DNA of 64,000 bases from Symbiodinium natans (lineage: Eukaryota > Sar > Dinophyceae > Suessiales > Symbiodiniaceae). The stretch is from the NCBI GenBank assembly GCA_905221605.1, contig CAJNDS010000684.1:1-64000 (forward strand), given 5' to 3'. The notes beneath the pieces were generated by a model. That model saw only the letters and a list, made by a program, of their open reading frames with translations, was not told the origin of the DNA and did not search any database. How positions within the stretch are numbered: the stretch's first letter is position 1; the number at the start of each line of letters is the position of its first letter. A program made the translations under genes and the position numbers. Shown piece by piece: positions 32,485 through 42,000 of this stretch.

Positions 32485-32910
32485 GGGTTTAGGGTTTAGG
32501 GTTTAAGGGTTTCAGGGTTTAAGGGACAAAGGGTTTAGGGGTTTAGGGGTTTAAGGGGCTCGGGGATGTTTAGGGGTTTTGGGTTTAGGGTTTATGGGTT
32601 TGGGGCTTGGAGGGTTTAGGGTTTGGGGCTTACGGATTTACAGGTTTCCGGGTTTGCGGGTTTGCAAGTTTAGGGGTTTACAGGTTGAGGGGCTTGGGGC
32701 TGGTGGTCTCTTAGTTTTCGCTTCAGCGGCCAGAGGTTTGGAAGACCCATAAGTTAGGGCTTAGGGGCAAACGGGTTTCGGGGTTTTTATTACGTTCCAT
32801 CGGGTCTTTGGATAGGGTTTCGGAGGGTGGGGATTGAGCTACTCTGAAGCCTGATCATGAACCCTGAACCCTGACCCCTAAACCCTAGGCCCTAACCCTA
32901 AATCCTAGCT

Positions 32911-32961
32911 CAAGCTTGCGTGGCCCGGCTGCCGCCACCTCCTCAACTTGATCCGGCGGCC
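32911..32961 (-). CDS. Candidate exon
   Basis: Acceptor TGTCAAG|G. Reads PPDQVEEVAAAGPRK. A second frame is open and Arg-rich. Donor approximate. Confidence 0.4.
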
Positions 32962-33394
32962 CTTGACATCTAATCTTAACCCAAAACCCAAACTGTTTAG
33001 GGTTTAGGGTTTAGTGTTTAGGGTTCAGGGTTCAGTGTTCAGGGTTCAGGGTTTAAGAAACACCCAACCTCCCCAAGCCCTGAATCCCTGAACCGTGAAC
33101 GCTAAAACCCCAAGCGCCGCAAGCCCTGTACACAAGCCGGACGAACCGCAATGTGTGGGGTGCGGTTTAGAGTCCACGGCTTTAGGGCTCCCGCTCTCGA
33201 AGCCCCCTTCTACCCCCCGCCCCCCCTCTCAACAAGTCTCAAGTCCCGGGGGCAAAGCCCTCAGCGCTGGAGCATCATGGGACCCCAAAACACATCCAGG
33301 TTCAGGGTCTAGGGTTTAGGGTTTGGGGTTTAAGGTTTAGGGTTTAGGGTTTTAGGGAGGTTACAGTAGGTACTAAAAGCCCCAGAAGAAGAGC

Positions 33395-33483
33395 CTCCTC
33401 AGAACGCTCGGGGGTGTGGGGTTGATCTGGGAATGCTTCTTGGACGGGCTTAAGGGCTCAAGGGCCTTGGCCTTTCGCCGCCC
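33395..33483 (-). CDS. Candidate internal exon, basic
   Basis: Acceptor TTTCCCCAG|G, GC donor GGAG|GCTCTTC. 89 nt: 29 codons plus 2. Begins GRRKAKALEPLSPSKKHSQI and continues Pro-rich. The basic stretch RRKAK could be a nuclear localisation signal (inference). Confidence 0.5.
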
Positions 33484-33603
33484 CTGGGGAAAGGTCTAGG
33501 GTGTGGGATTTAGGGCCTAGGGCTTAGGGTTTAGAGGGTTTAGGGTTCACAGATTTAGGGCCTTTGCGGGCTTAGGGCCGTTCGGGTTTTCGGGCTCCCC
33601 CAC

Positions 33604-33659
33604 AGCACCTCCTGGAACAGCTTGGACATCTGGGCGTGCCGACGCGGTTGGGACACCAG
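33604..33659 (-). CDS. Candidate exon, acceptor unresolved
   Basis: Donor GTGCT|GTGGGGG. Reads LVSQPRRHAQMSKLFQEVL. No good AG upstream before the repeat element that starts near 33662, so the 5' end is a guess. Confidence 0.4.
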
Positions 33660-33671
33660 GTCACGAAGGGG

Positions 33672-33775
33672 TATCAGGAGGGACCCCTAGAAGGGACCCT
33701 TATCTTATTCCCCTAAAAAAACCTTATATGGTTCCTATATACTCTCAGTAGCCCCTGTATAACCCCTAACGGTTG
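33672..33775. mobile_element. Family P5 copy
   Basis: ACCCCTAGAAGGGACC, CTTATTCCCCT, GTTCCTATATAC, CAGTAGCCCC and AACCCCTAA in the same order as at 31860. No clear inverted ends. Confidence 0.45.
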
Positions 33776-34400
33776 AATCCTTTGAGGTTTAGGATTTGGG
33801 GCTTCTAAACCCTAAACCCTAAACCCTAAACCATAAGGTTTATAGTTTAGGGTCGTTAGCCTAGAACCCTCAGCCCTAAAGCGGAGTCCCACACAAAGAG
33901 TTTCCGAATAGGGCTTAGGGTCTAGGGTTTAGGGTTTGGGGCTTAGGGCTTGCGGTTTAAGATTTAGGGTTTAGGGTTGAGGGTTTAGGGTTTTTAAGGT
34001 TTAGGGTTTTGGGTTAGGGTTAAAGTTTAGGGTTTGGGGTACTTTCACGAAACAGCCCAACAAGTCCCCCTGCTTATCTCAGAGTCGTTCTGACACGTAC
34101 TATGTCGCTGCCTCCAAACAGATGCGGAACGAGCTTTTAAACAAGTTAAGGGTGTAGCCCTGAGCCCTAATTCCTAAACCCTACAAACCTTGAACCCTAA
34201 ACCCAAGAGACCCGAAGTATCGACCCTGAGAGTTCAGGCTTCGGGATTCAGGGTTGCGGGGTTAGGGCAAAAGCAAGACTTTCCACCTTCTGTAAACCCT
34301 AAACCCTAATCCCTAAACCCTAACGCCTTAGACAGCAGGTCTCAGGTCAAGCCGCATATGGGCAAAGCTCCGGTCCTACCTCCCCAAGGCCCCAAAGGGC

Positions 34401-34456
34401 TACGAATTGCTTAAGAACCCCCCCCCCCAAAAAAAAAACTATCCCTATATTACCCT
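34401..34456. mobile_element. Family P4 left half
   Basis: ATTGCTTAAGAACCCCCCC, then an A run; the right arm is absent and telomeric heptamers follow. Confidence 0.5.
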
Positions 34457-34638
34457 AAACCCTAAACAGTTCAGGAAGAATATGTTCATTTTGAGTTCTG
34501 AAGACATTCGTAGTAAAGCGCTCCAGCCCCGAATCCTCGTATGGAACCTCAATTTCGAACCCCGGCCCAGCTCAGGAGGACGAACGTAGGTGCACTTCGG
34601 GTTTAGGGTTTAGGGTTTAGGATTTATTAGGGTTTAGC

Positions 34639-34701
34639 CCGAAAAAGACGACAGCTTCGCGTCTCGCGAGCCAAGACGTCCGAAAGCCACGACAGCTCCG
34701 C
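34639..34701 (-). CDS. Candidate internal exon
   Basis: Acceptor CAACAG|G, donor TTCGG|GCTAAACC (GC type). Exactly 21 codons. Reads AELSWLSDVLARETRSCRLF and one more Arg. Parts of this islet recur at 34745-34815, suggesting local duplication. Confidence 0.5.
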
Positions 34702-35129
34702 CTGTTGCGAGCCCGGAGGTCCATTCCTAAACACTAAACCCTAAACCCAGATGCCCAAAAGCGAAGACAGTTTCGAGCCCAGACGCGCAAAAAGCAGGGA
34801 CGGTTTCCAGAAGAGCATCTAGGCAGGAGCGCGAATTTCGTCCAAAATGCGAGCAGGATTCGAAGAAAGGTACCTACCCCCCGTTTGCTCTGCGCGTCAG
34901 AAAACCTCTTCATGTTGACACACTGCTTGGGGAATTCTCTATTGTGAGAATAATTGTTGTAATCCAATGAGAATGATTTTGTGCTCTAAGAACGATTTCT
35001 ATTTGTATAATTACTGCATAATGAAAGTCTTCACATCTTCTCAATATGACAATGGTTGTTGCCAGTATTACTCTGATAAATACCCTTATGATCATGACTA
35101 CTACTATGATGACTGTTAGTACGACCCTA

Positions 35130-35238
35130 CTTGGTAGCCCAGTAACCACATTATGATAAGGGCATCCTTTTGGGTTGATTCCTTTTAAACGGAACCTCGA
35201 ACACAAAACAGGGAAAATGGTACCACTGGGCTACCAGG
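35130..35238 (+). mobile_element. Family P1 copy 4
   Basis: TTGGTAGCCCAGTAACC to ACTGGGCTACCAGG. Sits at the left edge of the hairpin-array region. Confidence 0.75.
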
Positions 35239-36368
35239 CTACCCTAAGCCCTATAAACCCTAAACCCTATAAACCCTATGTACGAAGGACCTTTAGGTAT
35301 AATGTGAGGTAGCCTCTTTGTTTAGTATTGGGGGCCTAGCCCGGGCTTCCCCCCAATACTGAATCACGAGCCCGGGCCTCCCCCCAATACTAAATCACGA
35401 GCCCGGCCCTCCCCCCAATACTAAATCACGAGCCCGCGCTTCCCCCCAATACTAAATCACGAGCCCGGGCTTCACCCCAATACTAAATCACGAGCCCGGG
35501 CTCGTAATTTAGTACTGGGGGAATTTCTATTTAAAAGATTTCAAAGATTTCAAAGATTTCAAAGATTTCAAAGGTTGCAAAAGGCCGGGGAAACTCCCGG
35601 GAAGTTTCCCAAACCTTTTGCAACCTTTGAAATCTTTGAAATCTTTGAAATAGAAATTCCCCCCGGGCTTCCCCAATACTAAACCACGAGCCCGGGCTTC
35701 CCCCCCAATACTAAATCACGAGCCCGGGCTTCCCCCCAATACTAGATCACGAGCCCGGGCTTCACCCTTAATACTAAATCACGAGCCCGGCCCTCCCCCC
35801 AATACTAAATCACGAGCCCGGGCCTCCCCCCAATACTAAATCACGAGCCCGGCCCTCCCCCCAATACTAAATCACGAGCCCGGGCTTCCCCCCAATACTA
35901 AATCACGAGCCCGGGCTCGTAATTTAGTATTGGGGGAATTTCTATTTCAAAGACTTCAAAGATGTCAAAGATTTCAAAGGTTGCAAAAGGCGGGGGAAAC
36001 TCCCGGGAAGTTTCCCAAACCTTTTGCAACCTTTGAAATCTTTGAAATCTTTGAAATAGAAATTCCCCCCGGGCTTCCCCAATACTAAACCACGAGCTTC
36101 CCCCCAATACTAAATCACGAGCCCGGGCTTCCCCCCAATACGAAATCACGAGCCCGGGCTTCACCCCTAATACTAAATCACGAGCCCGGCCCTCCCCCCA
36201 ATACTAAATCACGAGCCCGGGCCTCCCCCCAATACTAAATCACGAGCCCGGCCCTCCCCCAAATACTAAATCACGAGCCCGGGCCTCCCCCCAATACTAA
36301 ATCACGAGCCCGGGCTCGTAATTTAGTATTGGGGGAATTTCTATTTCAAAGATTTCAAAGATTTCAAA

Positions 36369-36468
36369 NNNNNNNNNNNNNNNNNNNNNNNNNNNNNNNN
36401 NNNNNNNNNNNNNNNNNNNNNNNNNNNNNNNNNNNNNNNNNNNNNNNNNNNNNNNNNNNNNNNNNNNN
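36369..36468. other. Assembly gap, 100 N
   Basis: Exactly 100 Ns inside a palindrome of the hairpin array, as expected for a scaffold join where reads could not cross the repeat. Confidence 0.99.
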
Positions 36469-36842
36469 GCCCGGGCCTCCCCCCAATACTAAATCACGCG
36501 CCCGGCCCTCCCCCCAATACTAAATCACGAGCCCGGGCTTCCCCCCAATACTAAATCACGAGCCCGGGCTCGTAATTTAGTATTGGGGGAATTTCTATTT
36601 CAAAGACTTCAAAGATTTCAAAGATTTCAAAGGTTGCAAAAGGCGGGGGAAACTCCCGGGAAGTTTCCCAAACCTTTTGCAACCTTTGAAATCTTTGAAA
36701 TCTTTGAAATCTTTGAAATAGAAATTCCCCCAATACTAAATTACGAGCCCGGGCTTCCCCCCAATACTAAATCATGAGCCCGGGCTTCCCCCCAATACTA
36801 AATCACGAGCCCGGGCTTCCCCCCAATACTAAATCACGAGCC

Positions 36843-36853
36843 CGGCCCTCACC
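36843..36853. repeat. LINE target-site duplication, 3' side
   Basis: CGGCCCTCACC, identical to 41990-42000, abutting the ATG-repeat tail of the LINE. Confidence 0.8.
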
Positions 36854-36868
36854 ATCATCATCATCATG
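36854..36868 (-). repeat. LINE 3' tail, triplet repeat
   Basis: Five GAT/ATG triplets at the 3' end of the element; several LINE clades end in short repeats in place of poly(A). Confidence 0.75.
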
Positions 36869-37020
36869 ACCTCACTCTGAAAGAGCGTCGCGGTCCGCCT
36901 CGAACTGGCGCTGCGCGTGTGTTACTGCCGCTCTGCGGTGCCACGCGCGCTGCCTCTGAGGCCAAACGCCAAGAAGGCCTGAAGCAGCCCCTGGGGCCCA
37001 ATGCTTCAGGCTGCAGCATC

Positions 37021-40000
37021 CTAGCGGGATTGATGGCGCGCTCTGCGCTGCTCATCTCTGAAGAACTGGGCCTGTGCCAGCACTTCTTTTATGAGCCGTC
37101 GAACAAGAAGCTCCCTCCACATGTTGGGGATTCTGGCTCTTTCCCGCTTGGATTTTGCCTTGCCGGACAGTGCACATATTGGGAAAGTAGGCGTGACTCC
37201 ATTGCTGTGTTGTTGCCACATCCACTTTAGACCCTCCCTGCAAACAGCTCTTTTTCTGACGTGCTGCAACAAGGAAACCCTACAAGAGAACTTAAACCCA
37301 CAACAAGGACAAGTGACACCGGTCGGATTATACGCTTCAATGTCCAAGAGCGCATCTTCGGGGTTAGGGTCTCTGTGCGTGTGCACACGTTTCTGGTGAA
37401 AACGAAGCCACCGTTGGTCCAGAAACTTAGAAGAACAGTCAGGACAAAACACGTCCCTGTCAAGCGTCTCCCAGTTCCTAAACGATAAGCATCTGGCCAA
37501 CAGCTTCTGGCGAGAGGCTTCACTGAGCCGAGTCAGATGCTGGAAAATCTGTTCGGTCTGCTGTGCAGGAAGATCAGGGCCCAAAACGGCTTTGACCTGA
37601 CCCAGATCCCTTTCCCAGAGCAAGTGCCATGGACTGCGCGGGGCTTGGTCTTCAAAGTCAAAGATGCCAGTAATGAGACCCCAAACCTGAGGAGGACCAC
37701 CAAGCTTACTAGCAACCAACCACGACACTCTAGCCACAACCAGCTGCGACTCAACAGTGTGAACCCCTAGCCACTCTCGCAGTCTCTCAGACGTGGGCCG
37801 GTCTCTGTACTTTTCAGGCCCGGCGGGGAGCTCGTGACAAAAGCAGTGCAGTCTCCAGAGGAAAACGTTCTGCTGCCTTTCGAGTTTGGCCGTTTCGCTT
37901 TTGGTCAAGGCATAACATTCAAGGGCCCCCACCAAGTGACACCTGACAAGCGAAGCATACAGAACTTTCAGCGTCTCAGGTTTCAGACCTCGATTCTTCC
38001 AAACCCTTGCGGCCAAACTGTTGAAAGCAGCACGGGCGCAGCGAAGTCGGTGATCAATTTCTCGCCGGTTTGAGTGACTGTTGTCTAAGTGGTCACCCAA
38101 ATACTTGACGCTATCTTGAACTTTCACAGTGCCCTGCCGATTAGGGAGACGGTCGGAGTAAGCCGAATCATCCCGAAGCCTTTCAGCCCCAGCCCCATTG
38201 AAACGCCTAACTCTCTCAAACTTCTCAACGTTTGGCAGCAGACCTTCTCCCTCAGCGACCTCACAAAAATCCCGCATTTCGGTCACCACATGCTGAGTAG
38301 GGCATAAGACAATGCTAGCAACATCATCAGCGTACACAGCGTCAGTGAGATCGTAATTCTTGTCGGCGGCAGCAGCATTGCCCGTGGGGTGAGTGAGGCT
38401 TGCTTGGCTGTTCGTCCTAACACAGACACTAGGAACACCAGAACCGGCCAACCTCCTAAGCCTACGTTGTTTCAGGGCTCTGAGAGTACGATTCATGGGA
38501 CCCAAACTAAGCATAGCACTCTCCCTCCCTCCTTGGACGACTCCTTTTAGGACCTGCTGGTATCGGGTGTTGCTGGAACCATACTCATAGCACGACTTGT
38601 TAAGAGTAGCCTCAAAAACCTTGATGTCACTAACCCCCAACCCAGCATCCTGAAGATCCCGAATGAGGTCCGAGCGATCGATCATGTCAAAATATTTTGT
38701 TTGGTCGTACAGCACCAATTCCCAAGACTGTTTTGCCTTGGTGAGGCGCCAAAGAGTATGCCTGACTACAAAGATTGCATGTGTACGGCTACTGCCTGCC
38801 CTATACCCATAGTGCCAATAATCAATAGCACTGCGTTGAAGAAGTTTGAGTCTCGAAGCATAGACGCCTATGATGACTTGGAAAAGGTGATGACGCAATC
38901 CTATCCCCCTGTAAACATCACGATCATGGATATCACCCTTCTTCTTCCATATCCAAACCATCCTAGGGTCTCTAAGCTCACTAGGGACACAGACACAAGC
39001 TTCTTCGTCGTCGTGGTTATCCACGATGTGCTGGGCAAACTTCATCAGCAGGCATCGCATTGGAGCATCTCCTGCTTTTAGCAGAGCTGCTCCTGGGCCG
39101 TCGGGCTTGGTTGCTTTGCCGACACGCATGGCTCCAATGCTTTTTTGGATTTCCTGGGCAGTTGGGGGATTAGCAAGATGACCCTCGAGCCTGCATCGCC
39201 CCGATTGTCGCTCACAGCTAGAAACTTCTCTGCCTCCGAACACCCGCAAACCGTGCTGGAGCCACGCCTGCTGTTCAGCTTCTGAAGTCAAGGCAGCTCT
39301 GCCGGAGTCAAGCTGCACGTAAACCTTTGGAGAACGCACTTTCCTGCCACTCAAACGCCGCTCAATTGCATAGAGCCTTCGAAAATCATTGCTCTGCGCC
39401 GCACATTGAGCTTCCTTTCCCAGTTCTTCGATCCAGCATGTCTTGTCAAGCTTCACTGCTTGACGAACTTTGCGATTCACTTCTTTCAGCGCAGCTTGAT
39501 GTGCTAGAAAGGACTGGTGAGCTGCTTCATTTGCGGTATCAGCATCAAAGGCTTCTCTAGCTTCGCGCAGCGATCTAAGACATTGGGCCTTTTCATGAAT
39601 GAGATCCTTCGTCTGCGAGGTGATGTACGGCTGGCGGATGCCGTCATCAGGCTTGAAGAAATGCTTTTGCTGCAAAACTTGAAGCTGCTGTTTCAACCAT
39701 TCCCAATGTTCAGTGACCTCTCGTTGGTGTTCATCTTGCTCCTTGCACAATCTCTCCAGATCCTGTCTGAAGAGTTGGAGGACCACTGGGTCTCTGAGAG
39801 CCTCCCAGTTCCATCTCACGCCTTGCCGCTGAGGAGCTGTTTTTGGCTTCTGGCAGCTCACTTTAGCAAGAACTGGCACGTGATCTAGTCTTCCATCCGA
39901 GCGAAGGTGTACTGGCCATTGTGGCTGAGTCCGGGCGCGGCATACCGCTTGGGTGTCCCTGCAGTCAATCGCAAGGAAGTCAATCTGACGTGATTGTTCT

Positions 40001-40983
40001 TGGCCATTTCCATATGTGTAGCAGGTGCTGAGGTGTGGGTCCCGGAAATGAGTATTGGCTAGCCGCAACGTCATTGCTTCGCAAATGTCCAGTAGAGCCT
40101 GTCCGTTTGCAGAGGGCTGGCCTTCTGGAGCCTGGGCCCACTTACCTGAACATGGCTCGCATTTGCAGACTGTGCCATTGTTGTCGATGCCCAAATGTTT
40201 TGTTGCTCTCGCGGGCAGCGCTTCCATGGTGCTCTGCAGGAGATCGTAAAACTTAGTCCTGACCTCCTCTGAGTCCCACTCTCCTGGAGCATACCCCGAT
40301 CCGTAGACATCATGTCTATTCGAAGCTTTGATCTCCAAAAACATGAGCCTTTCTGAAATGTTATGCACAGTAACATCGCCTGCATGCCTGTTTTTGCGAA
40401 CCATCACGGCCACTCCTGCTGCATATCCTGGCCTCCATTTTGAGGCTCCGTGCTTGTAAATGACGTAGTGCTCGCCAACCGTCTTGCTTGTACCAGTCTC
40501 CATGGTCCCCTGCAGCATCGCGACGTCCACCTTGTTCTCAAAGAAGACGCTTTCTAGGAGGAACCACCTGCCTGCACTCTTGTTGCTGCAGCTGTCTTCT
40601 TTTGCTGACAGCACGTTGAAGGAGACAAGTGTTTCGAGGTGTCTACGTGCCTGCCCGGGTCTTTTCTTCACAGCACGGCCTTCTGGGTGAGATGAAGGCG
40701 TCCTATCTTGATGCGGTAAGGAAATGCCAGGAAAAATCTCATGCCAGTTGCTTTCTGAAACTTGGCGACCTCTAATTTGGACTGCTTGTCCACCTGCTGC
40801 GGCATAAGCTGCTCTGCGAATGCTTTGCTTTCGCACTCCACGCAGTGCTGTCCGAGTTCTTGGCGGTATCACCTGACTGCCGTTTTCGCCTCCCGAAGAA
40901 GAAGGCTCCATCCGCGCGTCAGGCAGCGCGGAAACGCTCGGCTCTGCCACATGGCAGCGCGGACTTGCGACCGCACAAGCCAT
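37021..40983 (-). CDS. LINE ORF2: APE endonuclease, reverse transcriptase, two zinc fingers
   Basis: 1320 residues from the first in-frame Met after ORF1 ends; the frame is open further up to 41967 (1648 codons), but that part overlaps ORF1 with shadow-like composition. Endonuclease-like domain about 120-376: FNVLSAKE, LQGTM at 157-161 (normally QET, so the metal-binding Glu is Gly), GIDNNG 265-270, RQIDFLAID 332-340, LDHVPV 366-371. Reverse transcriptase about 620-980: KPDGPG, YRGIGL 691-696, motif A YDQTKYFD 759-766, motif B VVQGGRESA 815-823, motif C YADD 884-887, KYLGDHL 960-966. C-terminal fingers: C1180-C1183-H1196-H1201 and C1225-C1228-H1241-C1248. The RT catalytic Asp residues are intact. 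Probably translated by reinitiation or frameshift after ORF1; the mechanism is not visible. Confidence 0.9.
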   Translation of the reverse strand: MACAVASPRCHVAEPSVSALPDARMEPSSSGGENGSQVIPPRTRTALRGVRKQSIRRAAYAAAGGQAVQIRGRQVSESNWHEIFPGISLPHQDRTPSSHPEGRAVKKRPGQARRHLETLVSFNVLSAKEDSCSNKSAGRWFLLESVFFENKVDVAMLQGTMETGTSKTVGEHYVIYKHGASKWRPGYAAGVAVMVRKNRHAGDVTVHNISERLMFLEIKASNRHDVYGSGYAPGEWDSEEVRTKFYDLLQSTMEALPARATKHLGIDNNGTVCKCEPCSGKWAQAPEGQPSANGQALLDICEAMTLRLANTHFRDPHLSTCYTYGNGQEQSRQIDFLAIDCRDTQAVCRARTQPQWPVHLRSDGRLDHVPVLAKVSCQKPKTAPQRQGVRWNWEALRDPVVLQLFRQDLERLCKEQDEHQREVTEHWEWLKQQLQVLQQKHFFKPDDGIRQPYITSQTKDLIHEKAQCLRSLREAREAFDADTANEAAHQSFLAHQAALKEVNRKVRQAVKLDKTCWIEELGKEAQCAAQSNDFRRLYAIERRLSGRKVRSPKVYVQLDSGRAALTSEAEQQAWLQHGLRVFGGREVSSCERQSGRCRLEGHLANPPTAQEIQKSIGAMRVGKATKPDGPGAALLKAGDAPMRCLLMKFAQHIVDNHDDEEACVCVPSELRDPRMVWIWKKKGDIHDRDVYRGIGLRHHLFQVIIGVYASRLKLLQRSAIDYWHYGYRAGSSRTHAIFVVRHTLWRLTKAKQSWELVLYDQTKYFDMIDRSDLIRDLQDAGLGVSDIKVFEATLNKSCYEYGSSNTRYQQVLKGVVQGGRESAMLSLGPMNRTLRALKQRRLRRLAGSGVPSVCVRTNSQASLTHPTGNAAAADKNYDLTDAVYADDVASIVLCPTQHVVTEMRDFCEVAEGEGLLPNVEKFERVRRFNGAGAERLRDDSAYSDRLPNRQGTVKVQDSVKYLGDHLDNSHSNRREIDHRLRCARAAFNSLAARVWKNRGLKPETLKVLYASLVRCHLVGALECYALTKSETAKLERQQNVFLWRLHCFCHELPAGPEKYRDRPTSERLREWLGVHTVESQLVVARVSWLVASKLGGPPQVWGLITGIFDFEDQAPRSPWHLLWERDLGQVKAVLGPDLPAQQTEQIFQHLTRLSEASRQKLLARCLSFRNWETLDRDVFCPDCSSKFLDQRWLRFHQKRVHTHRDPNPEDALLDIEAYNPTGVTCPCCGFKFSCRVSLLQHVRKRAVCREGLKWMWQQHSNGVTPTFPICALSGKAKSKRERARIPNMWRELLVRRLIKEVLAQAQFFRDEQRRARHQSR

Positions 40984-41075
40984 CTCGGCAACGAAAGTGT
41001 CATGAAATTGCTGGCTGCTGGGAGTGAACTTCTCAGTCTTCTTTCGAAGTCTGGCTCTTTGGTACCGCAGTGCTC

Positions 41076-41927
41076 TTACTTTCTTCCCCGCTTGCCATCC
41101 TTCATGGGCGTCTGCTTGGACAGATCGTCTTCGAGCTCTTCCTCCTCTTGTGCCTCTGCGTCCTCTGTTGGCGCAGCGACGCTGCCCCAATGTGCCACCA
41201 TCCCCGCAACCTTCTTGAGATTGCGATCTTCGCGTGGAACACCTTTCCTCACACTCACCAGTCCAAACACTGCATGTAGTGGCTGGGCGTACGTGAGCAT
41301 GAAGTCGCGCAGCTTGCTGCCCTCCAAACCAGACTCGTAGATCACGCTCCATCCCCACGGTTTGTCCTCTGTCATCTTTCGCTTTGACACTGGCCTGCAA
41401 CTTTGCACGCACTCCGTCATGGGCCTTTCGTGAATGCTGTTGAGGTACTGTGTCACTGTTTCCACGGTCTGAGACTCGTCTGAAATATTGAGGAATTGTT
41501 TTAATGCTTTGAACTGCGGATGTCTTCTCATCTGTTCGCCTTGATCTGGATTTGCGCTGTTCATAGCCTCCATGTTTGCCTGAAGAATGAGTGCATGTAC
41601 CACGTGGCCATGCCCACCCATAGGATGAGGCCCCTGCTGAGGCTTGGCTTCCTTCCACATGTTGTGCGCTTCTGCGGCCATCTTCTTGAGCTTGTTGTCT
41701 TGAATCCATATGATTACTTCCACTGCGGCCTCTACTCGATTCAAGCGATGCCCTTGCTGCACAATGACCTGGCTGTGCAAGCTCTGTCCTTCTTCCAGTC
41801 GGCGGAGTCTTTCTTCGACACTGAGGCTGGAGGATGCAGGATTCTGGAGCTTGGCCTTTTTGCCGTCGTTCGGTGGAGGTTGGGAGGATCTTTGGAGCTT
41901 TGCGAGTGCAGACTGACCAGTGGCCAT
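41076..41927 (-). CDS. LINE ORF1 protein
   Basis: 283 residues. Its expected role is to bind element RNA and help form the retrotransposition particle (family knowledge, not shown here). Residues 35-70 (VEERLRRLEEGQSLHSQVI and on) have leucine/valine spacing of a short coiled coil. Residues 254-269 are acidic (AEAQEEEELEDD) and the C terminus is basic (KDGKRGRK). No CCHC knuckles are visible. Start chosen at the ATG 62 nt from the 5' end of the element, since this frame has protein-like composition. The overlapping frame of the long ORF2 reading is Arg/Ser/Gly-rich here and looks like a shadow. Confidence 0.75.
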   Translation of the reverse strand: MATGQSALAKLQRSSQPPPNDGKKAKLQNPASSSLSVEERLRRLEEGQSLHSQVIVQQGHRLNRVEAAVEVIIWIQDNKLKKMAAEAHNMWKEAKPQQGPHPMGGHGHVVHALILQANMEAMNSANPDQGEQMRRHPQFKALKQFLNISDESQTVETVTQYLNSIHERPMTECVQSCRPVSKRKMTEDKPWGWSVIYESGLEGSKLRDFMLTYAQPLHAVFGLVSVRKGVPREDRNLKKVAGMVAHWGSVAAPTEDAEAQEEEELEDDLSKQTPMKDGKRGRK

Positions 41928-41989
41928 GAACTAGCGCGAGGAGTACTAGTAATCTACCCACTGACATTGCCTTTGACAGCCTGAGCCTT

Positions 41990-42000
41990 CGGCCCTCACC
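41990..42000. repeat. LINE target-site duplication, 5' side
   Basis: CGGCCCTCACC, followed directly by the array core CCAATACTAAATCACGAG. Confidence 0.8.

Larger units (their letters stand above)
1000..35280. repeat. Interstitial telomeric heptamer zone, left part
   Basis: Dozens of CCCTAAA and TTTAGGG arrays, 2-25 units long, in both orientations, separated by 50-500 bp. Degenerate heptamers (CCCCAAA, CCCGAAA, CCTGAAC, TTTGGGG, TTTCGGG) fill much of the rest. Orientation changes many times, so this is not a chromosome end. Confidence 0.9.
35325..36853. repeat. Hairpin array, left part
   Basis: Tandem units of about 30 bp with core AATACTAAATCACGAGCCC, contiguous and without spacers, interleaved with long palindromes at about 35521-35660, 35936-36066, from 36335 into the gap, and 36589-36727. 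The palindromes pair GAATTTCTATTTCAAAGA with its complement around a G/C-rich loop. Open frames on both strands here mirror the palindrome and are not genes. Confidence 0.9.
36854..41989 (-). mobile_element. Non-LTR retrotransposon (LINE), complete-looking
   Basis: 5136 bp element on the minus strand between two 11 bp copies of CGGCCCTCACC. 5' leader 62 nt, ORF1 at 41076-41927, ORF2 at about 37021-40983, 3' UTR about 167 nt ending in repeated ATG/GAT triplets in place of poly(A). Inserted inside a unit of the hairpin array, whose sequence resumes at once on both sides. Both ORFs are intact, so insertion is probably recent. The clade is not determined; APE-type endonuclease plus C-terminal Cys/His fingers fits several LINE clades. 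Confidence 0.85.

Noticed and set aside
35325-36300. CRISPR-like array of 30 bp repeats
   Set aside because: Units are contiguous without unique spacers, and the context is eukaryotic.
41076-41967. N-terminal 300 codons of a single 1648-codon LINE polyprotein
   Set aside because: The stretch overlaps ORF1 and has Arg/Ser/Gly-rich shadow composition; ORF2 was started at the first Met after ORF1 ends.
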